Below the pieces are notes generated by a model. The model did no database searches. It was given only the letters and a program-made list of their open reading frames with translations, and was not told where the DNA came from. Positions 49,658-57,813 of a stretch of DNA of 60,506 nt are shown in pieces (the stretch's first letter is position 1; every line of letters begins with the position of its first letter). Origin of the DNA: JAGWBG01 sp034421095 (GTDB lineage Bacteria > Chloroflexota > Dehalococcoidia > Lucifugimonadales > JAGWBF01); NCBI GenBank assembly GCA_034421095.1, contig DAOUKR010000010.1, forward strand, positions 1 to 60,506, given 5' to 3'. Made by a program: the position numbers and the translations under genes.

Positions 49658-51070
49658 CTACAGTGGCGGCCTCCGGTTATGCCACTCGGTGGACTGCTCG
49701 TAGGCGTGGGCCGCACGCAGCACCGTCTCCTCGTCGAAGGGACGTCCTGCAAGCTGGAGTCCTATGGGCAGGCCGGCGTCGGAGAACCCGCAGGGCACCG
49801 TGATTGCGGGGAAGCCGTTGAGGTTGAAGGGCCGGGTGTACTGGGTGAGTGCGGGGGTCGAGGCCATGACCGTTTCACCCACCTCCACCTCCAAAGCGCC
49901 GATTTTGTGGGCGGTGATAGGCACCATAGGCCCCACGAGGACGTCCACCTCGTTGAACAGGTCGAGGCTCCGGTGGGTGAACTGGGTCCGTGCCCGCTGC
50001 GCCTGCAGGTACTCGGCGGCGGTGATGAAGAGGCCGGACTCAATGCGAGTGCGCACGGGAGGGTATATCTGAGAGCCGTGAGTCCGCACCAACTTGCTAT
50101 GGTAGGCGGCGGCCTCGGCCATCAGGATGGCGGTGGAGACGGGGGCAGCCTGATGGTACGCGGGCCAGGACACCTCGGTGACGGCAGCACCCATCTCGCC
50201 CAGCACCTCTATGGCCCTGCGTACTGCCTGCTCCACCTGGGGGTCAACGGGGACCTCAAAATACTCCCTGGGAACACCCACTCGCAGACCCCTAATATCG
50301 CCGGTAAGTGTTCCGGTGAAGTCGGGCACGGGGACGTTGGCCGATGCAGGGTCGTTTGGGTCATACCCGGCGATGGCGTTCATCACGAGGGCACAGTCCT
50401 CTACGGTGCGGGTCATGGGGCCGGGATGGTCCAGGCTCCATGACAGGGCAGTAATCCCGTAGCGGCTGAGGCGTCCGTAGGTGGGCTTCAGCCCGGCTAG
50501 ATTGCACAGGGCGCTGGGGATACGGATGGAGCCTCCGGTATCGGTGCCCATGGTCAGGGTACACTGTCCGGCTGCGGCTGCGGAGCCCGAGCCGCCGCTG
50601 GAGCCGCCGGATATAAGATCCGGGTCCCAGGGATTGTGCATGTGGCCGTAGTCCGGGTTCTCCCCGGTGGGGCCAAAGGCGAACTGGTGCAGGTTCAGCT
50701 TTCCCAGCAGGATGGTCCCCGCCTCCCTGAACCTTGCCGCCACAGTGCAGTCATGTTCGGGGACGAAGTCGTCGAATATGCGGGAGCCGGAGGTGTTGCG
50801 TACACCCCTGGCGTAGTAGAGGTCCTTCAGCCCCAGGGGGACTCCGTGGAGGGGGCCACGATATCCGCCCGCCTGTATCTCCTGCTCCGCCTGCCGTGCG
50901 GCGACCATGGCCTGGTCGGGCAGCAGGGTGATGAAAGAGTTCAGGGTAGGCTCCAGGGCTTCAATGCGGGTCAGGTGGGCCTCCACCACTTCCACGGGGG
51001 AGACCTCCTTGCTCCGAATCAGGCGGGAGAGCTGGCCTGCGCTGAGGTAACAAAGCTCGGTAGCGTCCAT
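49658..51070 (-). CDS. amidase signature enzyme, GatA-like
   Basis: 470 residues. The catalytic triad can be placed at K82 (GLKDLYY), cis-S157 (ISGGSSGGSGSA) and S181 (GTDTGGSIRIPS). LAGLKPTYGRLSRYGI follows, as in GatA and related amidases. With no gatB nearby and only a tiny protein upstream, a general amidase is more likely than the tRNA amidotransferase, but this is not certain. It is 5 bases from the upstream gene and 1 base from the downstream PH gene, so all three are probably one operon. Confidence 0.88.
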   Translation of the reverse strand: MDATELCYLSAGQLSRLIRSKEVSPVEVVEAHLTRIEALEPTLNSFITLLPDQAMVAARQAEQEIQAGGYRGPLHGVPLGLKDLYYARGVRNTSGSRIFDDFVPEHDCTVAARFREAGTILLGKLNLHQFAFGPTGENPDYGHMHNPWDPDLISGGSSGGSGSAAAAGQCTLTMGTDTGGSIRIPSALCNLAGLKPTYGRLSRYGITALSWSLDHPGPMTRTVEDCALVMNAIAGYDPNDPASANVPVPDFTGTLTGDIRGLRVGVPREYFEVPVDPQVEQAVRRAIEVLGEMGAAVTEVSWPAYHQAAPVSTAILMAEAAAYHSKLVRTHGSQIYPPVRTRIESGLFITAAEYLQAQRARTQFTHRSLDLFNEVDVLVGPMVPITAHKIGALEVEVGETVMASTPALTQYTRPFNLNGFPAITVPCGFSDAGLPIGLQLAGRPFDEETVLRAAHAYEQSTEWHNRRPPL

Positions 51071-51075
51071 AGCTC

Positions 51076-51276
51076 CTACTCCTTGGATAGGTTGTAAATC
51101 AGGGCCGGCTCCACGTCGGTCAGGTCAAGCTCATCCAGGGCCTTCAGGCCGGGGGCGACGTTCTGGGTATAATAGGCGTATAGCTCGTCCATGTGGGCTT
51201 CGTCCTTCACGTCCAGGCCCGATGCCTCGGCTATTCCCAGGAAGGTCTCTTTGCTCATGGGGTGTTCATCAGGCAC
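51076..51276 (-). CDS. small protein coupled to the amidase gene
   Basis: 66 residues from a GTG at 51276, with GAGGTGA upstream. The sequence is helical and acidic (FLGIAEASGLDVKDEAHMDELYAYY, then LDELDLTDVEPALIY). The LD-x-L-DLTDVEP part resembles the GatC motif where GatC wraps GatA, so it may be a reduced GatC-like partner. This is my inference from the pattern and position. It ends 5 bases before the amidase gene. Confidence 0.65.
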   Translation of the reverse strand: MPDEHPMSKETFLGIAEASGLDVKDEAHMDELYAYYTQNVAPGLKALDELDLTDVEPALIYNLSKE

Positions 51277-51293
51277 TTGTACTCACCTCGTTT

Positions 51294-51521
51294 CTATTCA
51301 ATTGGTTCCTGACCAATGACTTTGCGGGCGTAAAGCAGGCACGCCTGAATATCCTCCGCCTCCAACCAGGAATAGCCGCTGAGGATTGCCTCGGGAGAAT
51401 CCCCGGCGGCCAGCATGGCAAGGATATGTTCCACTGCCAGACGCTGCCCGCGTATGATAGGCTTGCCCCGGAAGATGTCGGGGTTAACAGTGATTCTTTC
51501 CAGCAATTTGCTTTCGTTCAT
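51294..51521 (-). CDS. DUF433 protein
   Basis: 75 residues from the ATG at 51521. The DUF433 core is plain: RITVNPDIFRGKPIIRGQRLAV, then HILAMLAAGDSPEAILSGYSWLEAEDIQACLLYA. Such proteins are often antitoxins beside a PIN-like DUF5615 toxin. No such toxin is encoded next to it, so it is an orphan here. Its promoter region resembles that of the aldolase gene at 56072. Confidence 0.85.
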   Translation of the reverse strand: MNESKLLERITVNPDIFRGKPIIRGQRLAVEHILAMLAAGDSPEAILSGYSWLEAEDIQACLLYARKVIGQEPIE

Positions 51522-51563
51522 AAGATATTTCTCGCCCAAGCCGTTTACCCTATGACAGGGGGT

Positions 51564-51593
51564 ATTATCGCTGAGATAAGGTCTTTTTGTAAA
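51564..51593 (-). promoter_or_regulatory. promoter of the DUF433 gene, twin of 56111-56140
   Basis: On the minus strand TTTACA (51588-51593), 18 bases, GATAAT (51564-51569). The 31-base stretch from GCGTTT to the -10 matches the promoter at 56111-56140 in 24 positions by my count, including the spacer. Confidence 0.6.
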
Positions 51594-51616
51594 CGCCCAC
51601 TGCTCATTAGTAACTT

Positions 51617-52273
51617 CTATTCATACTCACTGCATATATATTGCTCGTACTCGCTACGTAAGTCCCTCACGTACCTCTCGTACTCCATGAGGTACGAAAT
51701 AAGACCCCCGAAGTCCCGCCAAGCGTTTTCAGCCATGGCAATCACTGCCTCAACGTCTGCAATAAGACCGTCTGGCCACTTTTCTCCAATGGCTTCTTTT
51801 CTCTTGTCTTCTCGAACGTCGGTTAACGGGTACCGTAACGCTTCTCCAAACACCCCAAACTTAGCCATGTCCTCAATCGATTGACAGGTCGGCTCACTGA
51901 GAGGCTCTTCTTCGGGTAACCCGTCCAACTCGGTTAAGTTTGCTTGCAAGATGCGCAGTAAATAGTTGAGGTCGTGGCCCTGCCGCCGGTCTGGTTCTTT
52001 TGTCGTTTTGCCTGTCATGTTGCCGATGACATTGGTTAGTTCAATTGCGGCTTTCAGTTCAAGTTCCAGAAAGTGATGAACCAGGAAAAGTATCGGGTAA
52101 ACTAAATTGTCAGGTATGGGTACGCCGCTGTGCTGGTCTTTGGTTTTCTGCCATAGCGTCTTCGCTCCGATAAAGTAGGCGTGAGAGTAGGCATGAAAAT
52201 CGGTGGGCACTGGAAGTGTGGGGAATGTGGCATCCCTTGGAATACACAGGTATTCGCGTTTTGAATCTGCCAT
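51617..52273 (-). CDS. uncharacterised 218-residue protein, HEPN-like helices
   Basis: 218 residues, largely helical. The stretch PILFLVHHFLELELKAAIEL and the later HDLNYLLRIL resemble HEPN-type proteins (a helix with E-x-x-LK, then HDL). The canonical R-x4-6-H nuclease pair is not clear, so an active RNase is not supported. It is AT-richer than its neighbours. No signal or membrane helix. I regard the family call as weak. Confidence 0.5.
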   Translation of the reverse strand: MADSKREYLCIPRDATFPTLPVPTDFHAYSHAYFIGAKTLWQKTKDQHSGVPIPDNLVYPILFLVHHFLELELKAAIELTNVIGNMTGKTTKEPDRRQGHDLNYLLRILQANLTELDGLPEEEPLSEPTCQSIEDMAKFGVFGEALRYPLTDVREDKRKEAIGEKWPDGLIADVEAVIAMAENAWRDFGGLISYLMEYERYVRDLRSEYEQYICSEYE

Positions 52274-52424
52274 ATAATGCGCCTCCTCGAATGGACGCCT
52301 CCATTTGGGCTTGGCTGTAGGGCGTTATGCCACCCGATAGGCCGACAGCAGCCTCATTGGACCTTGCCCATAAGTGATTTCATGGCCTGTTCGAGTACAA
52401 GAACCAAGTCAAGCGCAATGTGTC

Positions 52425-53120
52425 TCACCAATTCCGACCCGGATGCTGTTTGTCTATGTAGGAGAAGGCTGCTACCACAATTGCTCCAACCACAGCGAAA
52501 CATATCCCAGCAGGGATGGTAAAGACGACTGCCACTACAATTGATCCAACTACGACGGTTACGAGAGCTGGGCCATGCGCAATGCGCCAACCCGTTTCCA
52601 GTCTGAGTGGCCATTTGTCCATGTAGGAGATGGCTACTAGCACAATTAACACAATTCCTCCGAACACAAATCCGAACATAAGAAGACCTATCATTACAGT
52701 AGCCCAGCTTATGGCGGAGAGAGCTACCAACACCGCTACGACCACAACAATGAGACCCATCACCTCAACCGGTACCCCATTGACACGTCCTGTTTCAGGA
52801 GGTGTCGTTGGGGAAGTCGTCCTAGATTGTGAGGTAGGTCTGCTCGTGTGGGCACGCTCGCTATGAGTATCACCGCTGCGGGCTTCTGTTCTCTGCCCCT
52901 GTTGGGTGCTTCGTGTCCGGTCGTAAGCGGCGCGCTGGTCGGGGTCGCTGAGAGTCTCGTAGGCAAGGTTTAGCCGTTTCATCATCTCGGCGGCTTCCGG
53001 TGACGGGTTCCTGTCGGGGTGGTACAGAAATGCCAGCCGTCGGTATGCTGCCTGGATTACGTCCGGGTGGGCCGATGGATGGACCTGAAGGATTTCATAC
53101 AGGTCTTCGTTCTCAGGCAT
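52425..53120 (-). CDS. DnaJ-domain membrane protein
   Basis: 231 residues. A J domain occupies residues 5-68, with the HPD tripeptide in FLYHPDRNPSPEAAEMM. A Ser/Thr/Arg-rich linker follows to 115, then four or five hydrophobic helices. It would recruit Hsp70 (DnaK) to the membrane through the J domain. There is no zinc-binding or substrate domain. It lies next to the small toxin-antitoxin-like trio on the same strand. Confidence 0.82.
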   Translation of the reverse strand: MPENEDLYEILQVHPSAHPDVIQAAYRRLAFLYHPDRNPSPEAAEMMKRLNLAYETLSDPDQRAAYDRTRSTQQGQRTEARSGDTHSERAHTSRPTSQSRTTSPTTPPETGRVNGVPVEVMGLIVVVVAVLVALSAISWATVMIGLLMFGFVFGGIVLIVLVAISYMDKWPLRLETGWRIAHGPALVTVVVGSIVVAVVFTIPAGICFAVVGAIVVAAFSYIDKQHPGRNW

Positions 53121-53129
53121 CCTTAATTC

Positions 53130-53369
53130 TCACCGTTGGCTGGCGTGTAGAATGGTGATTCCTACCACTTCCTCGCCGTCATAGCGCAGGATGATGTCGT
53201 CGTCAGTAAGCTCACTTTCCGTAGCATGGCCAGACTCTTGGAAGTGGATGTAGAGGACATCCCCCTCTTCATCGTAGGAAGACCAAAGATAGCGCTTGGG
53301 GGAATGCTTCACAGCCGGTACAAGTTTCAAATATTCGTCAAGGTTTTCTGGCAAGTCTTTCAGGGCCAT
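53130..53369 (-). CDS. DUF2283 protein
   Basis: 79 residues. The DUF2283 hallmark is YDEEGDVLYIHF followed by LTDDDIILRYDGEEVVGITIL. Proteins of this family often occur with small nuclease-like genes. Its start overlaps the end of the gene at 53360 by 10 bases. Confidence 0.85.
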   Translation of the reverse strand: MALKDLPENLDEYLKLVPAVKHSPKRYLWSSYDEEGDVLYIHFQESGHATESELTDDDIILRYDGEEVVGITILHASQR

Positions 53370-53662
53370 ATTTGCCTTCTTCTTTGCAATCTGGCTATCC
53401 CGCTTGTCGTGAATGCCGTAATGATAAACCCGTCGCCGTTCAACTCTTTATATACTACCACGATCCACCTGCCAGGTTCCCACTCCCTTATCGCCAATAA
53501 CTCTCCCGCTCTCCCCGCCATAATCCTTTCCGGAAGTCTTACAGTCTCAAGAACTTCAAGCCTCAAGTCAGCCACTTCGTTATGCCCTTCCGCGACATGC
53601 AACCAACGCTCATCGGTCAAGCGGATGGGCACACCAGTCGCCGAAAGTACAGTGTCTGGCAT
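53360..53662 (-). CDS. small PBECR-like nuclease-fold protein, possible toxin
   Basis: 100 residues. LTDERWLHVAEGHNEV near the N-terminus, then LPERIMAGRAGELLAIREW, WIVVVYKEL and GFIITAFTTS follow the pattern of the BECR/PBECR (Barnase-EndoU-Colicin-RelE) domains, with two histidines in the first motif. The start codon is inside TGATG, shared with the stop of the upstream gene. With that gene and DUF2283 it makes a coupled trio that looks like a toxin-antitoxin unit. The assignment is by pattern, not by search. Confidence 0.6.
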   Translation of the reverse strand: MPDTVLSATGVPIRLTDERWLHVAEGHNEVADLRLEVLETVRLPERIMAGRAGELLAIREWEPGRWIVVVYKELNGDGFIITAFTTSGIARLQRRRQIWP

Positions 53663-53940
53663 CAAAGTTCCTCGAGCATAGCCTTTACCCGCTCGACGCG
53701 CGTGGTCAAATAGTCAACTTTCTGAAAGTCCTCCAGGATGTCCTCCTCTTCCACCTTCCCCTCCACCATCAGCCGCTCCATGTCCCATACGTTAGTTGCG
53801 CCGAATTTGGCGCAACGAGCCTTCCGCTCCGTCTCAAACAGTCGCAATTGTTCCAAAAGGAAAGCGCGGAGGCTTTTCTTGAGCAGGTCTCCCTCGCTCA
53901 ATGAGAATTCCCTGGCTATGCTTTGTGTGTCTACAGACAT
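53662..53940 (-). CDS. small helical protein, possible antitoxin
   Basis: 92 residues, all helix: SIAREFSLSEGDLLKKSLRAFL, then FETERKARCAKFGATNVWDMERLMVEGKVEEEDILED. The short N-terminal segment with SLSEGDLLKKSLR is like the beginning of several antitoxin genes. First gene of the coupled trio. Function inferred from position only. Confidence 0.55.
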   Translation of the reverse strand: MSVDTQSIAREFSLSEGDLLKKSLRAFLLEQLRLFETERKARCAKFGATNVWDMERLMVEGKVEEEDILEDFQKVDYLTTRVERVKAMLEEL

Positions 53941-54011
53941 TATCGCTTCACCTTAGATACACATCGGCTGAGCAACTCAAAATGACTGCCTACACCCAAT
54001 ACCATCCTCAC

Positions 54012-56072
54012 CTACCTGGGGAAGGCGTCCCTCAGCCCGCCGTCCACGGGTATCATTGCCCCGGTGGTCTTGGCGGAGCGGTCGCTGGCGAGGAACAGCA
54101 CCGTCTCGGCCACGTCGTCCGCCGAGATGCGCTCCTTCAGCAGGTTGCGGCCACGGTAGAAGTCCTCCAGGTCGTCCACGGAGATGCCGTGAGCCTGCGC
54201 CCGCTGCTCCCGCACCTCTTTGGACCAGAGGTTGGAGCCCTGGAAAATCGCGTCGGGGTTGACGACGTTGCACCGGATGCCGTACTCGCCGTTCTCGATG
54301 GCCAGCACCCGCACAAGCTGTACCTCGGCGGCCTTGGAGGCGCTGTATGCCCCGAAGTCCCTGCCCGGCGAGGTGACGTTTTTCGTGCCTATGAACACCA
54401 GGCTCCCGCCCAGGGACTGCTCTCGCATCGTCCGCACGGCTTCCCTGGCTACCAGAAAATGGCCGGTGGTGTTGATGTCCAGTGCCCGCTGCCAATCGGC
54501 CAGGGACAACTCGTCTATAGCACCGACGGGGGCTATGCCGGCGTTGGATACCAGTATGTCCAGCCCCCCGTAGGTCAGGCGGGCCTGCCGGAAGGCGTCG
54601 GCAACATCCCTTTCACTGGTCACGTCCATTTGGCAAGCTATGGCCCTGCCCTGGCCGTGGGACCTGTTCAGCTCCTCGGAAACGGCCTGAGCGCCCTCCT
54701 GGTCAACGTCCGTCACCACTACGTGAGCGCCCTCTGCCGCCAGCCGCAGGGCGATTGCCCGGCCTATGCCGTTGGCCCCTCCTGTGACCAGGGCCACTCG
54801 CCGGGCCAGGGACCTCTCAGGAGGCGCCAGGGTCAGCTTGTATAGCTCCAGGGGCCAGTATTCAGCCTCGTAGGCGTCTCTGGCGGTGAGGGAGGTGTAC
54901 TCGCTCACCGACTGAGCGGACCCTATGACGCCTATGGTGTGGTGGTAGATGTCTCCGGTGATCAGAGCGCCCCTGGAGTCCCGGCCAGTGGTCCACATGC
55001 CCACTCCCGGGACCAGCACCACCCGGGGATATGGGTCCAGCATAGGCTCGCCGCCGGTGTTGTGCTGCCGATACCACTCGCTATACTCCTCGGCGTACTG
55101 CTCCACTCCCTGCCGGAGGGAACCGAGCAGTGCGGGCACGTCCTCGGCATCGGCGACGTCCACCCAGAGGGGCTTCTGCTTGGTCTGCAGCAGATGGTCG
55201 GGGGTGGCCGGGCCAATGCCGCTCAGCTCCTTGCCCCGTTGGGAGCCTACGTACTCCAGCACGTCCTGGGAGTCGTCGTAGCGGAGCACCACCCGGTTGC
55301 GCTGACTGACCAGCCCCCGCAGCGTGGGAGCGACGGCGGTGGCGATCTGGCGGCGACGCTCGGCGTCCAGGGGCTTGTGTTTCAGCCCGCCGAAAACCGT
55401 CTTGCCCACCGCTTGCTTCTTGGCGTACTCCTCGGCCAGGGTAACCAGGTCTATGTGTACGTCGTAGGCAGCCTTGGTAGAATCGCCCCAGGTGAACAGC
55501 CCGTGGTTCACCAGCACCACACCCCTGATGCGGGGGTTGCCCCGCACCGCCTCGCCAACGTTCTTGGACAGGATAAAGCCAGGGCGAATGTACTCGACCA
55601 CCGCCACGCCGTCGCCATAGACTGCCTGGAGGACCTGCCCTGCGTCCTGGTTATTGGTCAGGGCAACGACAGAGTCGGCGTGGGAGTGGGCGACGCTCTT
55701 GTAGGGGAGGAAGGCGTGTAGCAAGGTCTCTATGGAGGGCCTGGGGCCGCTGGGGTCCAGCATACACTTGTTCAGGTAATCCACCATATCCTCGTCGGAC
55801 ATGGACTCGCGCTCGAAGAGGGGAAGTATGTCCTCCAGCCGCAGGCCGGGGAAGTGCCTGCGCTCGATGGTCTTCAGGTCCGAGCCGGACCCCTTGATAA
55901 TCATTGTCCTGGTGTCACGGCCACGGAAGTCCTGCTGGTCCACCTTGATGGACGTGTTTCCGCCGCCCCATACCACCAGCGAGGGGTCCGCCCCGATGAG
56001 GCGGCTCTGGTACACCAGCAAGTCAAGCTCGTCCATGTCCGGCGTTTCGGCGTCATTCCAGAGGTTGCGCAT
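54012..56072 (-). CDS. bifunctional class II aldolase / short-chain dehydrogenase
   Basis: 686 residues. The N-terminal 400 are a class II aldolase/adducin-type domain: VWGGGNTSIK, HAFLPYKSVAHSHADSV, and NHGLFTWGDSTKAAYD with metal histidines. The C-terminal 250 are an SDR with VTGGANGIGRAIALRLAAEG, NAGIAPVG and the YSASKAA motif. This fusion is known as rhamnulose-1-phosphate aldolase/lactaldehyde dehydrogenase (RhaD-like). No rhamnose genes lie nearby, so the sugar substrate is open. The promoter at 56111 and the palindrome at 56097 lie just upstream. Confidence 0.92.
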   Translation of the reverse strand: MRNLWNDAETPDMDELDLLVYQSRLIGADPSLVVWGGGNTSIKVDQQDFRGRDTRTMIIKGSGSDLKTIERRHFPGLRLEDILPLFERESMSDEDMVDYLNKCMLDPSGPRPSIETLLHAFLPYKSVAHSHADSVVALTNNQDAGQVLQAVYGDGVAVVEYIRPGFILSKNVGEAVRGNPRIRGVVLVNHGLFTWGDSTKAAYDVHIDLVTLAEEYAKKQAVGKTVFGGLKHKPLDAERRRQIATAVAPTLRGLVSQRNRVVLRYDDSQDVLEYVGSQRGKELSGIGPATPDHLLQTKQKPLWVDVADAEDVPALLGSLRQGVEQYAEEYSEWYRQHNTGGEPMLDPYPRVVLVPGVGMWTTGRDSRGALITGDIYHHTIGVIGSAQSVSEYTSLTARDAYEAEYWPLELYKLTLAPPERSLARRVALVTGGANGIGRAIALRLAAEGAHVVVTDVDQEGAQAVSEELNRSHGQGRAIACQMDVTSERDVADAFRQARLTYGGLDILVSNAGIAPVGAIDELSLADWQRALDINTTGHFLVAREAVRTMREQSLGGSLVFIGTKNVTSPGRDFGAYSASKAAEVQLVRVLAIENGEYGIRCNVVNPDAIFQGSNLWSKEVREQRAQAHGISVDDLEDFYRGRNLLKERISADDVAETVLFLASDRSAKTTGAMIPVDGGLRDAFPR

Positions 56073-56096
56073 GATGCCTCCCTATATCCCTATGCA

Positions 56097-56115
56097 ATAA
56101 TATTTGGGATATTAT
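56097..56115. promoter_or_regulatory. AT-rich palindrome near the aldolase start
   Basis: ATAATAT-TTGGG-ATATTAT: two 7-base arms around a 5-base centre. It overlaps the -10 box and start region of the minus-strand promoter. Operator candidate. Confidence 0.5.
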
Positions 56116-56140
56116 CTCCGAGGCAAAGTCCTTTTGCAAA
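56111..56140 (-). promoter_or_regulatory. promoter of the aldolase/dehydrogenase gene
   Basis: On the minus strand TTTGCA (56135-56140), 18 bases, GATAAT (56111-56116). It is closely related to the promoter at 51564-51593. Confidence 0.6.
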
Positions 56141-56181
56141 CGCAGGCCGGCCTGTGAACCACGCCCGGAGAAATAGCCGTG

Positions 56182-56190
56182 TGCTATAAT
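56182..56190 (+). promoter_or_regulatory. extended -10 box
   Basis: TGCTATAAT, an extended -10 (TGn then TATAAT), lies 32 bases before the ATG at 56222. No clear -35 is present, as is usual for this promoter class. Confidence 0.5.
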
Positions 56191-56221
56191 TGGAATATAA
56201 AACCATGCCCAAGGCTGGTAG

Positions 56222-56704
56222 ATGCTCGATGATGCCGGAAGTATAGCAAGTCTCATTGGAGTTTTCGTCTCACTGTTTGGACTGGGAATCGCTATAGTAC
56301 AGATACGGAAGTTGAGGGGCGAGACACAGGCAGCCAGAGAAGCAGCCGAAGAGACACGCAGTGCATTAGACAAAGAAATTGCCAGCATCAGTCTGGCCAG
56401 GGTGAACGAACGTATCGAGGGACTCAAAGACCTTCATAGGCAGGGCGAATGGAACCGCGCTTTGGACCGCTATCCAGAAATACGCAGAACGCTAATTGAC
56501 ATCAGGGTTAGACACCCTGGGATGTCTGATGAACAACGTGCGTCTATTCAGAACGTAGTCACTAGCTTAGGGCGGATGGAGAGCAGCATTGAAAGGTCAA
56601 GGGGATCAGGCTCACAGAGGGCAGCAGAACAGTTCAACCGCCAATTGAATGGGAATCAATTGGTACTTGTGCAGCTAGAAAGTGAATTGCAGCAATCCAC
56701 CTGA
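56222..56704 (+). CDS. small membrane protein with coiled coil
   Basis: 160 residues. One N-terminal membrane helix (IASLIGVFVSLFGLGIAIV) is followed by a long coiled coil (RGETQAAREAAEETRSALDK, and so on) and a helical end rich in Q, N and R. Proteins of this kind (short anchor and long helix) occur in accessory islands with unknown roles. It is followed by another small gene after 12 bases. Confidence 0.65.
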   Translation: MLDDAGSIASLIGVFVSLFGLGIAIVQIRKLRGETQAAREAAEETRSALDKEIASISLARVNERIEGLKDLHRQGEWNRALDRYPEIRRTLIDIRVRHPGMSDEQRASIQNVVTSLGRMESSIERSRGSGSQRAAEQFNRQLNGNQLVLVQLESELQQST

Positions 56705-56716
56705 TGGAGAACCGAG

Positions 56717-57052
56717 ATGCAAGAACCTAGAATAATGATGATAGAGTTGGCCGACGAACTGTTGCGCAACGCGAGAGCAGGGAAGCTTGATTGGGAAGTC
56801 CAAGAGTATCCAGAAGAAATTTCCTACACAGTGTATTTCCCTGATGTATCGCTTTCTATTACATACAACCGGATGAATGATTTCGCTCTTGAGTTGATAA
56901 ATGCTGAGGGTGAGATGATTGAGTCCTTACACTCCTCAATAGCCCCTCAGGTTTGGGAAAGGCTAAATGAGATATATGGGTTGGCAAGACGCCAGACATT
57001 GGATATTGATGGAAACATAAATAGGGCGCTTGGATACCTCAGACGGCGATAA
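56717..57052 (+). CDS. uncharacterised 111-residue protein
   Basis: Starts 12 bases after the preceding gene (AACCGAG upstream), so the two form an operon. The sequence alternates strands and a helix (EVQEYPEEISYTVYFPDVSLSITY, then a helix with INRALGYL). No membrane segment or motif that I recognise. AT-rich compared with the core genes. The convergent methyltransferase ends 164 bases away, in a gap with no gene. Confidence 0.6.
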   Translation: MQEPRIMMIELADELLRNARAGKLDWEVQEYPEEISYTVYFPDVSLSITYNRMNDFALELINAEGEMIESLHSSIAPQVWERLNEIYGLARRQTLDIDGNINRALGYLRRR

Positions 57053-57215
57053 TCATTTGAGGAGCCTCTTATACAACAAATTGGAGGCATGGTTTCTCGT
57101 ATAATGTGACGGTCCTGTGGAAGTGCAGGGCAAGATTAGCGGGCAAGCGGGCCTTCACCGATGGCCGGCGCATGGGATGGTGATTCCCACGACCGCTTCA
57201 CCAATTTAGACGCCA

Positions 57216-57809
57216 TTACAACGTCCTCAAACCCAACGCTAGTTGTGCTTCTAATTCCGGTTGGGTGTCATGGCAACGACGTACGTCCACCACTGCACCA
57301 AACTGCACAAAGATATTGTAGAACCGTTCAACCTGTTGCCCCCAATACACTATCGCACATGACATTGGAGCGCCCTTACCACTCTCCTGACCATTTATCA
57401 GAAATCGGAGTCGGGTATCGTAAAGGAATGCCACGCTAGTGGCTACCCCCCACACATACAGTTTCCAATGGCTGGTATTTGTCGCGACCGGCACTAAGGC
57501 AAGGACCTCTGCTCCATACTCTAAATGAGCTTCAGCACATTTGCGGAGCCAATCCCTGATAGTTGTCCCACGCTCGCGGTCTGCACCGTATGGTGGATTC
57601 ACGAATATAGTCTCGTAATTCCATGGAACCGATAGCCCATCTGTTTGCGGAAGTTGGAATTCAATGGTAGCTCCAACGATTGAATGCTCACTAGAGCAGG
57701 GGTCTAAGGCAATGATCCCTGAGAAGAAATGTCGTATAGCATCAACGTATTTAGGCGGTGTGCACCAATGATTGCTTAAAGACTCTGCATTGTTCCGACC
57801 AGCACTCAT
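57216..57809 (-). CDS. Dam-family (phage-type) DNA N6-adenine methyltransferase
   Basis: 197 residues from the ATG at 57809, after AAGGTGAG in the last codons of the REase-like gene. The fold is SAM-dependent Rossmann with the family motifs NHWCTPPKYVDAIRHFF, ALDPCSSEHS (motif I position), and IFVNPPYGADRERG (motif IV NPPYG). FLYDTRLRFLINGQESGKGAPMS, shortened to RLRFLINGQESGKGAPM, completes the PF05869-type pattern. It sits 4 bases after the stop of a putative endonuclease gene. Confidence 0.85.
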   Translation of the reverse strand: MSAGRNNAESLSNHWCTPPKYVDAIRHFFSGIIALDPCSSEHSIVGATIEFQLPQTDGLSVPWNYETIFVNPPYGADRERGTTIRDWLRKCAEAHLEYGAEVLALVPVATNTSHWKLYVWGVATSVAFLYDTRLRFLINGQESGKGAPMSCAIVYWGQQVERFYNIFVQFGAVVDVRRCHDTQPELEAQLALGLRTL

Positions 57810-57813
57810 CCGT

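Noticed and set aside
53901..54845. 314-residue open frame on the plus strand
   Set aside because: Antisense to the dehydrogenase domain of the fused aldolase; composition is not protein-like.
51564..56140. The two similar 31-base sequences as attachment sites of a mobile element
   Set aside because: Both sit at promoter position, same orientation, before start codons, and there is no integrase between them.
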